Positions 7,281 through 15,960 of a DNA stretch of 64,000 nucleotides are shown here, one piece after another; the first letter of the stretch is position 1, and the number at the start of each line of letters is the position of its first letter. A program made the translations under genes and the position numbers. Below the pieces are notes generated by a model. The model searched no databases. It saw nothing but the letters and a program-made list of their open reading frames with translations, and had not been told where the DNA came from. Source of the stretch: Poritiphilus flavus (GTDB taxonomy: Bacteria; Bacteroidota; Bacteroidia; Flavobacteriales; Flavobacteriaceae); the NCBI RefSeq assembly GCF_009901585.1, contig NZ_WXYO01000005.1:124001-188000 (forward strand), given 5' to 3'.

Positions 7281-7763
7281 TTAGCGGTAGAACAATTGGG
7301 TGAAGTAGTAGTTCCCGGAAGCATCTGTCTTTACGCTGATGCCGGTATGTGTAAAATTATCCTCAATGGTCTTACGATGGTTTGGACTATCCAGCCAGTT
7401 CTCAAAAGCTTCAATCGCAGTAGCGTAATTCTTCGCGACATTTTCGGCAACGTATTCCGCATCTACCTCAGAAGAAATTCCGGATGCCCTGGCACTGAAA
7501 TTATCGTGACTCAGACTCCCTTTGGCGATCATGTAATCCGTATGTTCGTTGGCGTAGGAATAGGCGACCTCACTAAAGACAAGAGTATTATATCCCAAAG
7601 CAGCCCGGTGAGCATTCACAATTCCCAATAGCTCTTGTTCTACCTGGACGGCATTTTTATTTTCCGGGATCGGTATATCTGCATTACCTATGGTTTCCTT
7701 GGAGCAGGAACTCGCCACTAATACAAATAAAACCGAGATAGCGAATTGCAATCTCATTTTCAT
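7281..7763 (-). CDS. CAP-domain (SCP-like) lipoprotein
   Basis: A 160-residue protein. The signal peptide ends at a lipobox (VASSC, Cys at about 20). The rest is a CAP/PR-1 domain: NAHRAALGYNTLVFSEVAYSYANEHTDYM, SHDNFSARA, AENVAKNYATAIEAFENWLDSPNHRKTIEDNFTHTGI. Two of the conserved acidic/His residues of the CAP cavity (H in NEHTDYM region, E in AENVA) are visible. Bacterial members (YkwD-like) are secreted or surface-bound; activity is mostly unproven. It stands alone between the dioxygenase operon and the divergent alpha-2-macroglobulin gene. Confidence 0.87.
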   Translation of the reverse strand: MKMRLQFAISVLFVLVASSCSKETIGNADIPIPENKNAVQVEQELLGIVNAHRAALGYNTLVFSEVAYSYANEHTDYMIAKGSLSHDNFSARASGISSEVDAEYVAENVAKNYATAIEAFENWLDSPNHRKTIEDNFTHTGISVKTDASGNYYFTQLFYR

Positions 7764-8083
7764 ATACTGTTCTATTTGCTAAGTAGGAAGAGAAGAATGG
7801 GGCGTTTCTCGTATAACCCGATTCAGAAGAATCAAGTGTGTAATATTAACGAAATTCTCAGGAAACTGCTTTAAAAGAACCCCTTTTTTCGATGAAATGC
7901 ATCAAAGGGCGGAGGTGAGGCACAGTAGGCCAAAAGGTTGCCGGAAAGCCTCGGAAAACTTTGAGTAAAGGATCAAAAATGCGCTGTAATCCTTAGGCTT
8001 CCAGGGAGAGGGAAAAATAAAAAGTTCTCAAATCCGATAGTTCCAAAGCCCCTATCTTTACGTATATCTATAAAACCTTTTTG
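7764..8083. other. Divergent intergenic region
   Basis: A 320-bp spacer between the CAP lipoprotein (minus) and alpha-2-macroglobulin (plus). No ORF of note. A promoter-like TATCTTTA sits at 8053-8060, 24 bp before the plus-strand ATG. A loose inverted pair, GGAAAGCCT near 7950 and AGGCTTCC near 8000, is too weak to call a structured RNA. Confidence 0.4.
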
Positions 8084-11000
8084 ATGCGAATAGGAAAGAC
8101 GTTCTGCCTGCTGGCTGTATTTTTGCTACTGGCCTGTACCTCCGGGGAAGAGAAAAAATCAATCACCGTAAACAATCTCAACGATTACACAAACTACATT
8201 TCCCAGGTAACCCAGGGCATCATATCCACCCGGGATGATATCCGGGTGGTGCTTACCCATCCTGTTCAGGGCTGGGAAAGTGGAGACGAACTTGAGGATG
8301 CATTGTTGACCTCCAAACCCAGGGTAAAGGGCAAGTTAAAAACCCTGGATCCACGGACTATTTCCTTTAGCCCGGAGGATGGCCTGGACCAGGATACGGA
8401 ATACCTCTTTACCCTGAACCTCGGGGCAATTGTGGACGATATTCCAAAAGATCGAAGGTTGCTGACCTTCGGGCTGAAGACCATCAAGCAGCAATTCAAT
8501 GTTTACTCAGGACCCCTGCAATCCAGAACCAAAGATCTACAGTATCTGGAGGCACAAATGAGATCTGCCGACCTTATGTCCCTGGAGATGGCGAAAGAAT
8601 TGATACGGGTAGAACGCGACGGAAAAGCCTTGCCGATCAATTTTGAGGAGGGCATCCAGGAAAGCAGGCAATTCGTGTTCAGGGTGGATAGTATTTTACG
8701 ACTGGAGGAAGACTCCGAACTGCTGATCTCCTGGAACGGAAAAAAAATGGGGATTGAAAGCCAGGGAAAGAATACTGTAAAGATCCCGGGTAAAAATAAT
8801 TTTACGGTACTGGATATACGGGTAGAACAAAATCCACAGCAACATCTGCTGATCAATTTTTCGGATCCCTTGAAGAAAGGACAGAATTTCAATGGATTGA
8901 TAGTGCTGGAAGGCGATGACAATCCGAAGTATTCCGTAGAAGGCAGTACCTTAAAGCTCTATCCCTCCAAAGACATTAAGGGAACGGCCACTCTGGAGTT
9001 CTTTGAGGGCATTCAGAACCAGGAGGGGTATAAGACAAAGCTCAGCCTACAGCAATTGGTGTCTTTTGAACAACTAAAACCCCAACTAAAGTTATTGTCA
9101 AACGCCACCATACTCCCTTCGTCCAATAATCTGAAGATCAATTTTGAAACCGTTAATCTGCTAGCCGTAGATGTGAAGGTTTTGAAGATTTATCAATCGA
9201 ATATAATGCAGTTCCTGCAAGGGAATAAACTAAATGGCGCATACAATCTCAGGTCTGTGGCGAGGCCTATAGCCCAAAAGAAGATCAGTCTTCAAAGTAA
9301 TATTTCAGATGTTGACGGCAAGTGGAAAGCTCATGCTCTGGACCTGAGCAAACTGATAAGTCCGGAAGTGGGTGCGATCTACCGCGTTGAATTCGACTTT
9401 AAACCCTCCTATAGTGCTTATAGCTGCAACACGGACAACTTTGATACCCTGGATAGTTCAGAGGAGAATTTTGATGAGGCCCAGGAAGACAGTTCCTGGG
9501 ATGGAGTGGAAAATTACTACAGCAACTACTACTATAATTACGATTGGAATGAACGGGAAAACCCTTGCCACACTTCCTATTACTACGACAAGAAAGTAGG
9601 CCTGAACGTCCTGGCTACAGATATTGGGGTCACGGTAAAGAAGGGCGTGAACAAGAGCTACTTCGTGGCTGTAAACGACCTGTTGAACACCAATCCCATA
9701 GCAGGGGCCAAGGTGAGTTTTTACAATTACCAGCAACAACTTATAGGTTCTGTGACCACGGATGCGGACGGAACCTCAATTTTTGACTCCGAGAAACTGG
9801 CTTACTTCGCAAAAGTTGAAAGCGAGGGACAGGTGAATTATGTTAAGCTCAATGACGGAAATGTCTTGTCCGTAAGTAAGTTCAATGTTGCCGGCGTGGA
9901 ACTGCAAAAAGGACTCAAAGGTTTTCTGTTTGCTGAAAGAGGGGTGTGGCGGCCAGGAGATAAGGTTTTCCTTTCCTTTATGCTGAACGACAAAGCCAAT
10001 GAATTACCGGAAGATCATCCGGTAACTCTAACCCTCTTCGATCCTTATAACAAAAAAACATATCGCGAGGTTAAAACCTCAGGGCTAAATGGATTCTACA
10101 ATTTCAACATAGCCACATCAGAGAATGCCCCTACCGGCAATTGGCTTGCAAAAGTTTCGGTAGGCGGGGCTTCTTTCACTAAATCCCTTAGGATAGAGAC
10201 CATCAAACCAAACCGACTTAAAATTAAGACGGACTTTGGGGCTGAGATCCTTTCTTCACAGAACCCAATAAAAGGGACTATGGAGGTTAAGTGGCTTCAC
10301 GGCGCTATTGCCAGGAACATGAAAGCGGACATTACAGCCAGGTTTGCCAGCCAGTCTACTTCCTTCGGCAGTTTTCCGGGCTATACCTTTGACGACCCCA
10401 CCCGAAGGTTTTCAACCGAAGAACAATCTGTTTTTGACGGCCGGGTCGATGCACAGGGGGAAGCTTCATTTCAATTGAAGCCTCAGCTAAGCAGCGCGGC
10501 ACCCGGGATGTTAAGGGCTTCCTTTATTACCAAAGTGTATGAGACCGGTGGGGATTTCAGTACCGACGTGTTCAGTAAAAGCTATTCACCCTTCAGCACC
10601 TATGTGGGCCTCAACGTGCCAAAAGGAGATAAAACAAGGGGGATGCTTCTCACGGATACCAAACATTTATTTGAAGTAGTTACGGTAGATGAACAGGGAG
10701 TTCCAAGGCCGGTGAAAGATCTGCGGGTGACCATGCATAAGGTCAATTGGCGATGGTGGTGGGATACTTCTGAGGAGAACTTATCTAATTTCAGCAGCAG
10801 TAATTACAGGGAGAAGGTTTTTGAAGAGCGAATAAATACGGGAACGGATGGGAAAGGCACATTTGAGTTTGAGCTCAAATACCCTGAATGGGGCCGTTAC
10901 CTGGTAAGGGTGGAAGATGAAAATGGAGGTCATGCTAGCGGGAAGACCATTTATATTGATTGGCCGGGATGGGCAGGTAAATCCCGAAAGAACGATCCTT

Positions 11001-13600
11001 CTGCCGCCACTATGCTCGTATTTTCAGCGGATAAGGAAAAGTACAATGTAAGCGAAAAAGCCACTGTAACTTTCCCAAGTTCCGAAGGAGGCAGGGCCCT
11101 GGTCACAGTGGAAAATGGCAGTGAAGTGCTGGAGTCCCTTTGGGTAGAAACACAGAATGGGGAAACCAAGTTTGATCTGGATATCAAAGATCTTTATACG
11201 CCTAATGTGTATGTCCACATTTCCTTATTGCAACCACATGCCAATACTTTGAACGATGCCCCGATCAGGCTCTATGGCGTGCTTCCGTTGTCGGTAGAAG
11301 ATCCCAAAACCAGGCTTCAACCGGAGATTGACCTGGCAGATGTACTCCGCCCGGAAGAAACGGTAAGCCTGAGGGTAAGTGAGCGAAATGGCCGGACTAT
11401 GACTTACTCCATAGCTATGGTAGATGAAGGGTTGCTGGACCTTACTCGTTTCAAAACCCCGGATCCCTGGGGTGGATTTTATGCCAGACAGGCCCTTGGG
11501 GTCAAAACCTGGGATATTTACGATGATGTTATCGGAGCTTTTGGCGGGCGTATTGACCAGGTTTTTGCCATTGGAGGCGATGGGGATCTTGCCGGCGCCA
11601 AAAACCAAAAGGCCAACCGCTTTGAACCTATGGTCGTACACCTGGGACCTTTTGAACTCAAACCAGGACAAACCGACTCCCACGACATTCGCATCCCTAA
11701 GTACGTAGGCTCTGTACGTACAATGCTTGTGGCCTCCGACCTTTCTTCAGAGGCCTATGGCGCAACGGAAAAGACTACTCCCGTACGTAAACCTCTGATG
11801 GTATTGGCCTCGCTTCCGCGTAAGATCACTCCGGGAGAAAAAGTGACCTTACCGGTCACTGTTTTTGCCATGGAAAAGAAGGTGAAGAATGTGACCTTAA
11901 GGGTTCGTCCGGACAAGTCATTTAACATTACCGGATCTTCAAGCCAAACTCTAAGCTTCAGTGAACCTGATGAAAAAATGGCCTATTTTGAGCTTACCGT
12001 TTCTGAATTGCAGGGTATCGGCAAAGTAGTGGTAGAGGCTTCCGGGGACGGAGAGAAGGCTTCTTTTGAAGTTCCAATTGACGTAATCAATCCCAATCCG
12101 CTGACCACCGAAGTTCAGGATTTTGTATTGGATCCGGGCAGTACCAGAACAATTGAGTTGGAAACCTTCGGGATCTCGGGAAGTAATGGTGTGCAGGCCG
12201 AGTTCTCTACGCTCCCTCCAATGAATTTTAACGGGAGGATGCAATACCTGATACACTATCCTCATGGTTGCGTTGAACAAATTACTTCCGCGGCATTTCC
12301 GCAGTTGTACCTGTCAGACATTTTTAATCTTGATACTTCAAAGCAACAGGAAATTCAACGAAATGTGGAGGCTGCAATTCGGAGGCTTGGGAACTACCAG
12401 CTGGTCAACGGAGGATTTTCGTACTGGCCGGGAGCCTCAAACCCTAACGATTGGGGAACTTCCTTCGCCGGACACTTTCTACTTGAAGCGGAAAGAAAGG
12501 GATATGTATTGCCCATTGGCTTTAAGTCTTCCTGGGTCGATTACCAGTCCAGACTTGCCAAACAATGGAGAAGCGATGGCCGATACCCGGACCTTGCACA
12601 GGCGTATCGACTCTATGTCCTGGCCCTTTCCGGTAATGCGGATATCGCCTCCATGAACCGGCTTAGGGAAACGAGCGGCCTGGGCCTGGAAACGCGTTAC
12701 CGTTTAGCGGCAGCCTACGGATTGATCGGACAAAAACGCATTGCATTGGACCTGATCGGAAATTCCTCTCCGGATTTCAGCCTTTATAAAGACCATAGCA
12801 AAACTTATGGCTCCGCTTCCCGCAACAGGGCAATGGCTCTTGAGACCTTAATTCTGTTGAAAGACAAGGTCAGGGCACAGGAAATGGCAAAAACACTGGC
12901 AGCAGACCTCAATGAAAGAAGATGGATGAGTACGCAAACTACCTCATATTGTCTTTTGGCCATGGCAAAGTTTGCCGAAATGATCGGGGGTAAGGAAATC
13001 AGCGCTGAGCTTTCCGTTAATGGAAAGACCTTAAATACCACAACCGAAAAGACCCTGGCGGTAAGTGATCTGCCAATTCAGCAGGGGAGAAACCAGATCA
13101 GCCTTACCAATAAGGGCTCTAATACACTGTACCTTAGCCTGGTAAGTAGTGGTGTTTTAGCCGTTGGTCAGGAGCGAACTCAGCAGCGAAATCTGTCGGT
13201 GGGAATTTCCTATAAGGGAAGGGATGGTAGCGCTGTAAATATTTCAAGATTGCAGCAGGGAACCAACTTTGTTGCGGAAATATCCCTCACCAATACCAGT
13301 TCCAGACCTATAGAAAATATGGCGCTTACCGAAATATTCCCCAGTGGCTGGGAAATAGTGAATACCCGATTTACGGACTTCGGGAATTTTGCGGAGAACA
13401 AGGTGAGCTATACCGATCTTAGAGACGATCGCGCCATGTTTTATTTTGACCTGAAAAGGAATGAAACCAGGACCTTCAGGCTGCTTCTTAATGCCTCCTA
13501 TCCCGGGAGATATTACCTTCCCGGCATTCAGGCGGAGGGAATGTACAACAATGACTATATTGCGCGGACCTCTGGCAGCTGGGTAGAGGTGGTGCGCTAA
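8084..13600 (+). CDS. Bacterial alpha-2-macroglobulin family lipoprotein
   Basis: An 1838-residue periplasmic lipoprotein: lipobox LLLAC with Cys18. Macroglobulin-like and bait regions fill the first ~1300 residues. The thioester motif GCVEQ is intact with Cys at about residue 1396, followed by the alpha/alpha thioester domain (GGFSYWPGASNPNDWGTSFAGHFLLEAERKG). Such proteins trap attacking proteases by bait cleavage and covalent thioester capture. A Tyr/Asn/Asp-rich insert around residues 465-500 (many consecutive YY and NY pairs) is unusual. A TTG three codons upstream opens the longest frame; the ATG is preferred. In enterobacteria the yfhM gene pairs with pbpC; here pbpC follows 2.4 kb downstream. 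Confidence 0.95.
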   Translation: MRIGKTFCLLAVFLLLACTSGEEKKSITVNNLNDYTNYISQVTQGIISTRDDIRVVLTHPVQGWESGDELEDALLTSKPRVKGKLKTLDPRTISFSPEDGLDQDTEYLFTLNLGAIVDDIPKDRRLLTFGLKTIKQQFNVYSGPLQSRTKDLQYLEAQMRSADLMSLEMAKELIRVERDGKALPINFEEGIQESRQFVFRVDSILRLEEDSELLISWNGKKMGIESQGKNTVKIPGKNNFTVLDIRVEQNPQQHLLINFSDPLKKGQNFNGLIVLEGDDNPKYSVEGSTLKLYPSKDIKGTATLEFFEGIQNQEGYKTKLSLQQLVSFEQLKPQLKLLSNATILPSSNNLKINFETVNLLAVDVKVLKIYQSNIMQFLQGNKLNGAYNLRSVARPIAQKKISLQSNISDVDGKWKAHALDLSKLISPEVGAIYRVEFDFKPSYSAYSCNTDNFDTLDSSEENFDEAQEDSSWDGVENYYSNYYYNYDWNERENPCHTSYYYDKKVGLNVLATDIGVTVKKGVNKSYFVAVNDLLNTNPIAGAKVSFYNYQQQLIGSVTTDADGTSIFDSEKLAYFAKVESEGQVNYVKLNDGNVLSVSKFNVAGVELQKGLKGFLFAERGVWRPGDKVFLSFMLNDKANELPEDHPVTLTLFDPYNKKTYREVKTSGLNGFYNFNIATSENAPTGNWLAKVSVGGASFTKSLRIETIKPNRLKIKTDFGAEILSSQNPIKGTMEVKWLHGAIARNMKADITARFASQSTSFGSFPGYTFDDPTRRFSTEEQSVFDGRVDAQGEASFQLKPQLSSAAPGMLRASFITKVYETGGDFSTDVFSKSYSPFSTYVGLNVPKGDKTRGMLLTDTKHLFEVVTVDEQGVPRPVKDLRVTMHKVNWRWWWDTSEENLSNFSSSNYREKVFEERINTGTDGKGTFEFELKYPEWGRYLVRVEDENGGHASGKTIYIDWPGWAGKSRKNDPSAATMLVFSADKEKYNVSEKATVTFPSSEGGRALVTVENGSEVLESLWVETQNGETKFDLDIKDLYTPNVYVHISLLQPHANTLNDAPIRLYGVLPLSVEDPKTRLQPEIDLADVLRPEETVSLRVSERNGRTMTYSIAMVDEGLLDLTRFKTPDPWGGFYARQALGVKTWDIYDDVIGAFGGRIDQVFAIGGDGDLAGAKNQKANRFEPMVVHLGPFELKPGQTDSHDIRIPKYVGSVRTMLVASDLSSEAYGATEKTTPVRKPLMVLASLPRKITPGEKVTLPVTVFAMEKKVKNVTLRVRPDKSFNITGSSSQTLSFSEPDEKMAYFELTVSELQGIGKVVVEASGDGEKASFEVPIDVINPNPLTTEVQDFVLDPGSTRTIELETFGISGSNGVQAEFSTLPPMNFNGRMQYLIHYPHGCVEQITSAAFPQLYLSDIFNLDTSKQQEIQRNVEAAIRRLGNYQLVNGGFSYWPGASNPNDWGTSFAGHFLLEAERKGYVLPIGFKSSWVDYQSRLAKQWRSDGRYPDLAQAYRLYVLALSGNADIASMNRLRETSGLGLETRYRLAAAYGLIGQKRIALDLIGNSSPDFSLYKDHSKTYGSASRNRAMALETLILLKDKVRAQEMAKTLAADLNERRWMSTQTTSYCLLAMAKFAEMIGGKEISAELSVNGKTLNTTTEKTLAVSDLPIQQGRNQISLTNKGSNTLYLSLVSSGVLAVGQERTQQRNLSVGISYKGRDGSAVNISRLQQGTNFVAEISLTNTSSRPIENMALTEIFPSGWEIVNTRFTDFGNFAENKVSYTDLRDDRAMFYFDLKRNETRTFRLLLNASYPGRYYLPGIQAEGMYNNDYIARTSGSWVEVVR

Positions 13601-13664
13601 TGGTCAATTGCCGGGTTTTATGCCAGACCGAACTGATCTGATAACCGATAAAGCAATAACGAAA

Positions 13665-14105
13665 ATGAAAAAACTATTCCTGACACTATTACTGGTATTG
13701 ACTAATCTGGCGGTTCTCTCCGCACAACAAACCGAAACGGACCTTGAAAAAGAGGCCATTCTGGCGGTCATGAAAGCACAGCAACAGGCCTGGTCTGATT
13801 ACGACCTGGAAGGCTTTATGGAAGGTTATTGGAAAAGTGACTCGCTAAAGTTTTACAGTAGCCGTGGCATTACCTACGGCTGGAAAAATACCCTGGAGAA
13901 CTACAAAAAGGGCTACCCGACCAAAGAACATGCGGGAAAACTGGAATTCACTATCAACGATGTCTCCAAAATTGATACTTCCTCCTATTTTGTGATGGGC
14001 GAGTACCACCTAAGCCGGACCATAGGAGATGCGCATGGAGTATTCCTCGTTTTGTTCAAAAAGATAAATGGCGAATGGAAGATCATTGCCGATATGAGTT
14101 GTTAA
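13665..14105 (+). CDS. Secreted SnoaL/DUF4440-like protein
   Basis: A 146-residue protein with a Sec signal peptide (MKKLFLTLLLVLTNLAVLSAQ) and an NTF2-like domain: ILAVMKAQQQAWSDYDLEGFMEGYW, then SSRGITYGWKNTLENYKKGYP, ending KINGEWKIIADMSC. This is the DUF4440/SnoaL-like fold common in exported Bacteroidota proteins; ligands are mostly unknown. The longest frame starts at a TTG at 13608, but ATG 13665 gives a clean signal peptide and is used. It follows the alpha-2-macroglobulin by 64 bp and could share its transcript. Confidence 0.83.
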   Translation: MKKLFLTLLLVLTNLAVLSAQQTETDLEKEAILAVMKAQQQAWSDYDLEGFMEGYWKSDSLKFYSSRGITYGWKNTLENYKKGYPTKEHAGKLEFTINDVSKIDTSSYFVMGEYHLSRTIGDAHGVFLVLFKKINGEWKIIADMSC

Positions 14106-14109
14106 AGCA

Positions 14110-14547
14110 TCACACTTTTACCACGGAGGCCCTGGAAAGCTCTGTGGCCCAACTTATGGCCCAGTCCAGGGAACGGAACCTTCTGAAACGCGTAGGAACA
14201 AATAATTTCTCCAGCAAGGCATTGAGATAACTCGCCCTGGAGTAGCTTACAATGGCATAGCCCCTGAGTTTATAGCTGTTTCTAAAGAATTTGATCCAGT
14301 CTGCAGGCATCACGTTGTAAGAGTGGATCCTGTTTGAAATATAGACGATATCCCGCCCGTCATTCTCATACAAATTAGACAGATCTTCCGTAATCCTTTT
14401 ACCGTGCTCTTCCCAGTTAAAAAGCACATCCTCGTGAATTTCAGCAATGATAAAAGAATCAAATAAGAAAAAATCCCCGAAAGGGTAGTTCAGCTCATTA
14501 AGGGCCCTGCCGTAGAAAACGGTGTCCCTCACACTTCTTGGTTTCAT
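14110..14547 (-). CDS. SpoIIAA/STAS-like small protein, function unknown
   Basis: A 145-residue cytosolic protein without signal or TM helix. The sequence alternates strands and helices (FFLFDSFIIAEIHEDVLFNWEEHGK, DIVYISNRIHSYNVMPADWIKFF, GYAIVSYSRASYLNALLEKLF) in a way that resembles flavobacterial SpoIIAA-like proteins, but no key residue proves it. It converges on the SnoaL-like gene with a 4-bp gap between stops. Its own start is ATG 14547. Treat the family as tentative. Confidence 0.6.
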   Translation of the reverse strand: MKPRSVRDTVFYGRALNELNYPFGDFFLFDSFIIAEIHEDVLFNWEEHGKRITEDLSNLYENDGRDIVYISNRIHSYNVMPADWIKFFRNSYKLRGYAIVSYSRASYLNALLEKLFVPTRFRRFRSLDWAISWATELSRASVVKV

Positions 14548-14645
14548 CGTAATAGTGTTCTCTCAGGGCGAAAGATACGGGAAGCAAATGAGTTTGATCT
14601 TAGGAATCGTTCAACGACACCAATACTCTGTAAATCGCATAAAAC

Positions 14646-15152
14646 CTACACCTGTTCAGAAACCTCCTCATCCCTTTGTAATACTTTGCTAAAGATAAGT
14701 TCTCCTATTTCTTTTATAGGTTCGTACAGAACAGATTCCTTTACCGTATCTCGTTCAACGAAATTCAGAGAGGTATTCATACGGTCTAAAAACACCAATA
14801 GGGCTCCAAGGATAACAGCTACTTTTAAGGCCCCAAAAATGCCCCCGGCGATTTTATTGAGTAGACCCAACATGGCGAAATCCGCAATTTTTGTCAGTAG
14901 TTTTCCGGCCATATTTACCACCACAACGATTATAATAAAGGTTAGGATGAAAGCAGTGAGGTTGATGTATCTTTCGTCCCAACTCAGTCTATCCGCTAGG
15001 TAATCACCGGTGATATATGAAAAGTAGATAGCCCCGAAGAAGCCTGCGATAAGCGCTAGCAGGGAAGCAATTTCCACAAAAAGCCCGTTCCTTATACCTC
15101 TGTATAGACCGTAGATCAATAAAAGTCCGATAAGTATATCCAAAAAGGCCAT
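14646..15152 (-). CDS. CvpA family membrane protein
   Basis: A 168-residue protein starting MAFLDILIGLLLIYGLYRGIRNGLF, the classic CvpA opening, with four TM helices (about 3-20, 27-47, 62-84, 100-120) and a charged cytosolic tail. CvpA proteins affect colicin V export, purine metabolism and envelope stress in different hosts; the exact activity is unsettled. The frame extends to 15239, but the upstream part reads as a non-membrane shadow, so ATG 15152 is chosen. It is divergent from the 118-residue protein at 15247. Confidence 0.88.
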   Translation of the reverse strand: MAFLDILIGLLLIYGLYRGIRNGLFVEIASLLALIAGFFGAIYFSYITGDYLADRLSWDERYINLTAFILTFIIIVVVVNMAGKLLTKIADFAMLGLLNKIAGGIFGALKVAVILGALLVFLDRMNTSLNFVERDTVKESVLYEPIKEIGELIFSKVLQRDEEVSEQV

Positions 15153-15246
15153 TTCCGCGTATTTTGACAAATATAGGACATTGATTTGTACCTTTACGAC
15201 TTCTTCTTCAGCCCTTGGAACAGGGATTGGAAAAAGCAAATTAAGT

Positions 15247-15603
15247 ATGTCCAGAGATCAAATATTAAAGGAGCGTTGGGATACCCTGGTGATAAAACTT
15301 TCCGAGCGGTTTTCGGATGGAGATCCGCTGGAACTGGATGCGATCATTTACCTGGTTGGCGTACAGGAACTGGGTCAGTATCACAGGTCCTTTAAAAAGG
15401 ATGAGAAGGTAAATCTGATGCACATAGGCATATGCCGACTCCTTGAACCCTATGGTTATTACGAATTCGATTTCTTTGACGATGACGGATGGCCTCACTA
15501 TAAGGTCCTGGAAAATCTGCCCAGCCTCAAAGCAGGAGAGCAGTCTGTACTGATGAAGGAAGCGATAGTGAATTATTTCCTGGAAAAAGAATACATCCTA
15601 TGA
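15247..15603 (+). CDS. Conserved small acidic protein, function unknown
   Basis: A 118-residue soluble protein starting MSRDQILKERWDTLVIKLSERF. It is largely helical with a cluster of aromatic and acidic residues (EPYGYYEFDFFDDDGWPHY). No known domain recognised, though flavobacteria have many homolog-like proteins of this length. Its stop overlaps the start of the monooxygenase-domain gene (ATGA at 15600-15603), so translation is coupled and a joint function is likely. The upstream extension to 15181 lies over the CvpA promoter area and was discarded. Confidence 0.72.
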   Translation: MSRDQILKERWDTLVIKLSERFSDGDPLELDAIIYLVGVQELGQYHRSFKKDEKVNLMHIGICRLLEPYGYYEFDFFDDDGWPHYKVLENLPSLKAGEQSVLMKEAIVNYFLEKEYIL

Positions 15604-15914
15604 ATCTGGAAAGACCCTATTACGCGGTAATTTTTACCAATACCAGGACAGATGTGGACAAGGGCTATGCCGAAATGGCCGAACAGATGGAGCTGCTTGC
15701 CCGGGAACAACCTGGCTACCTCGGATTTGAAAGCGCTCGTGACGGTCTTGGCATCTCTGTTAGTTACTGGAAAGATCAAAAGTCAATCGCGGATTGGAAA
15801 TCGCAGCTGGATCATCAGATGGCCCAGCAGCAGGGAATTAAGGAATGGTATAGTTGGTATAAGGTTAGGGTATGCCTGGTAGAGCGGGAGTACGAGTTTC
15901 ACAAAGAACCATAA
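15600..15914 (+). CDS. Antibiotic biosynthesis monooxygenase (ABM) domain protein
   Basis: A 104-residue ferredoxin-like fold protein: YYAVIFTNTRTDVDKGYAEMAEQMELLAREQPGYLGFESAR, then VSYWKDQKSIADWKS, the standard ABM pattern (conserved GYLGFES and YW...W). Family members include cofactor-free monooxygenases, heme-degrading enzymes and proteins with no known activity, so the reaction cannot be named. Translationally coupled to the 118-residue protein upstream. Confidence 0.85.
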   Translation: MNLERPYYAVIFTNTRTDVDKGYAEMAEQMELLAREQPGYLGFESARDGLGISVSYWKDQKSIADWKSQLDHQMAQQQGIKEWYSWYKVRVCLVEREYEFHKEP

Positions 15915-15960
15915 CGTAGTTCAGGGTTGAAGTCCTACGAAATCCGTAAATTCCAGATTG

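Noticed and set aside
7900-8040. A riboswitch before the alpha-2-macroglobulin gene
   Set aside because: Only a weak GGAAAGCCT/AGGCTTCC pair exists; no conserved riboswitch core was recognised.
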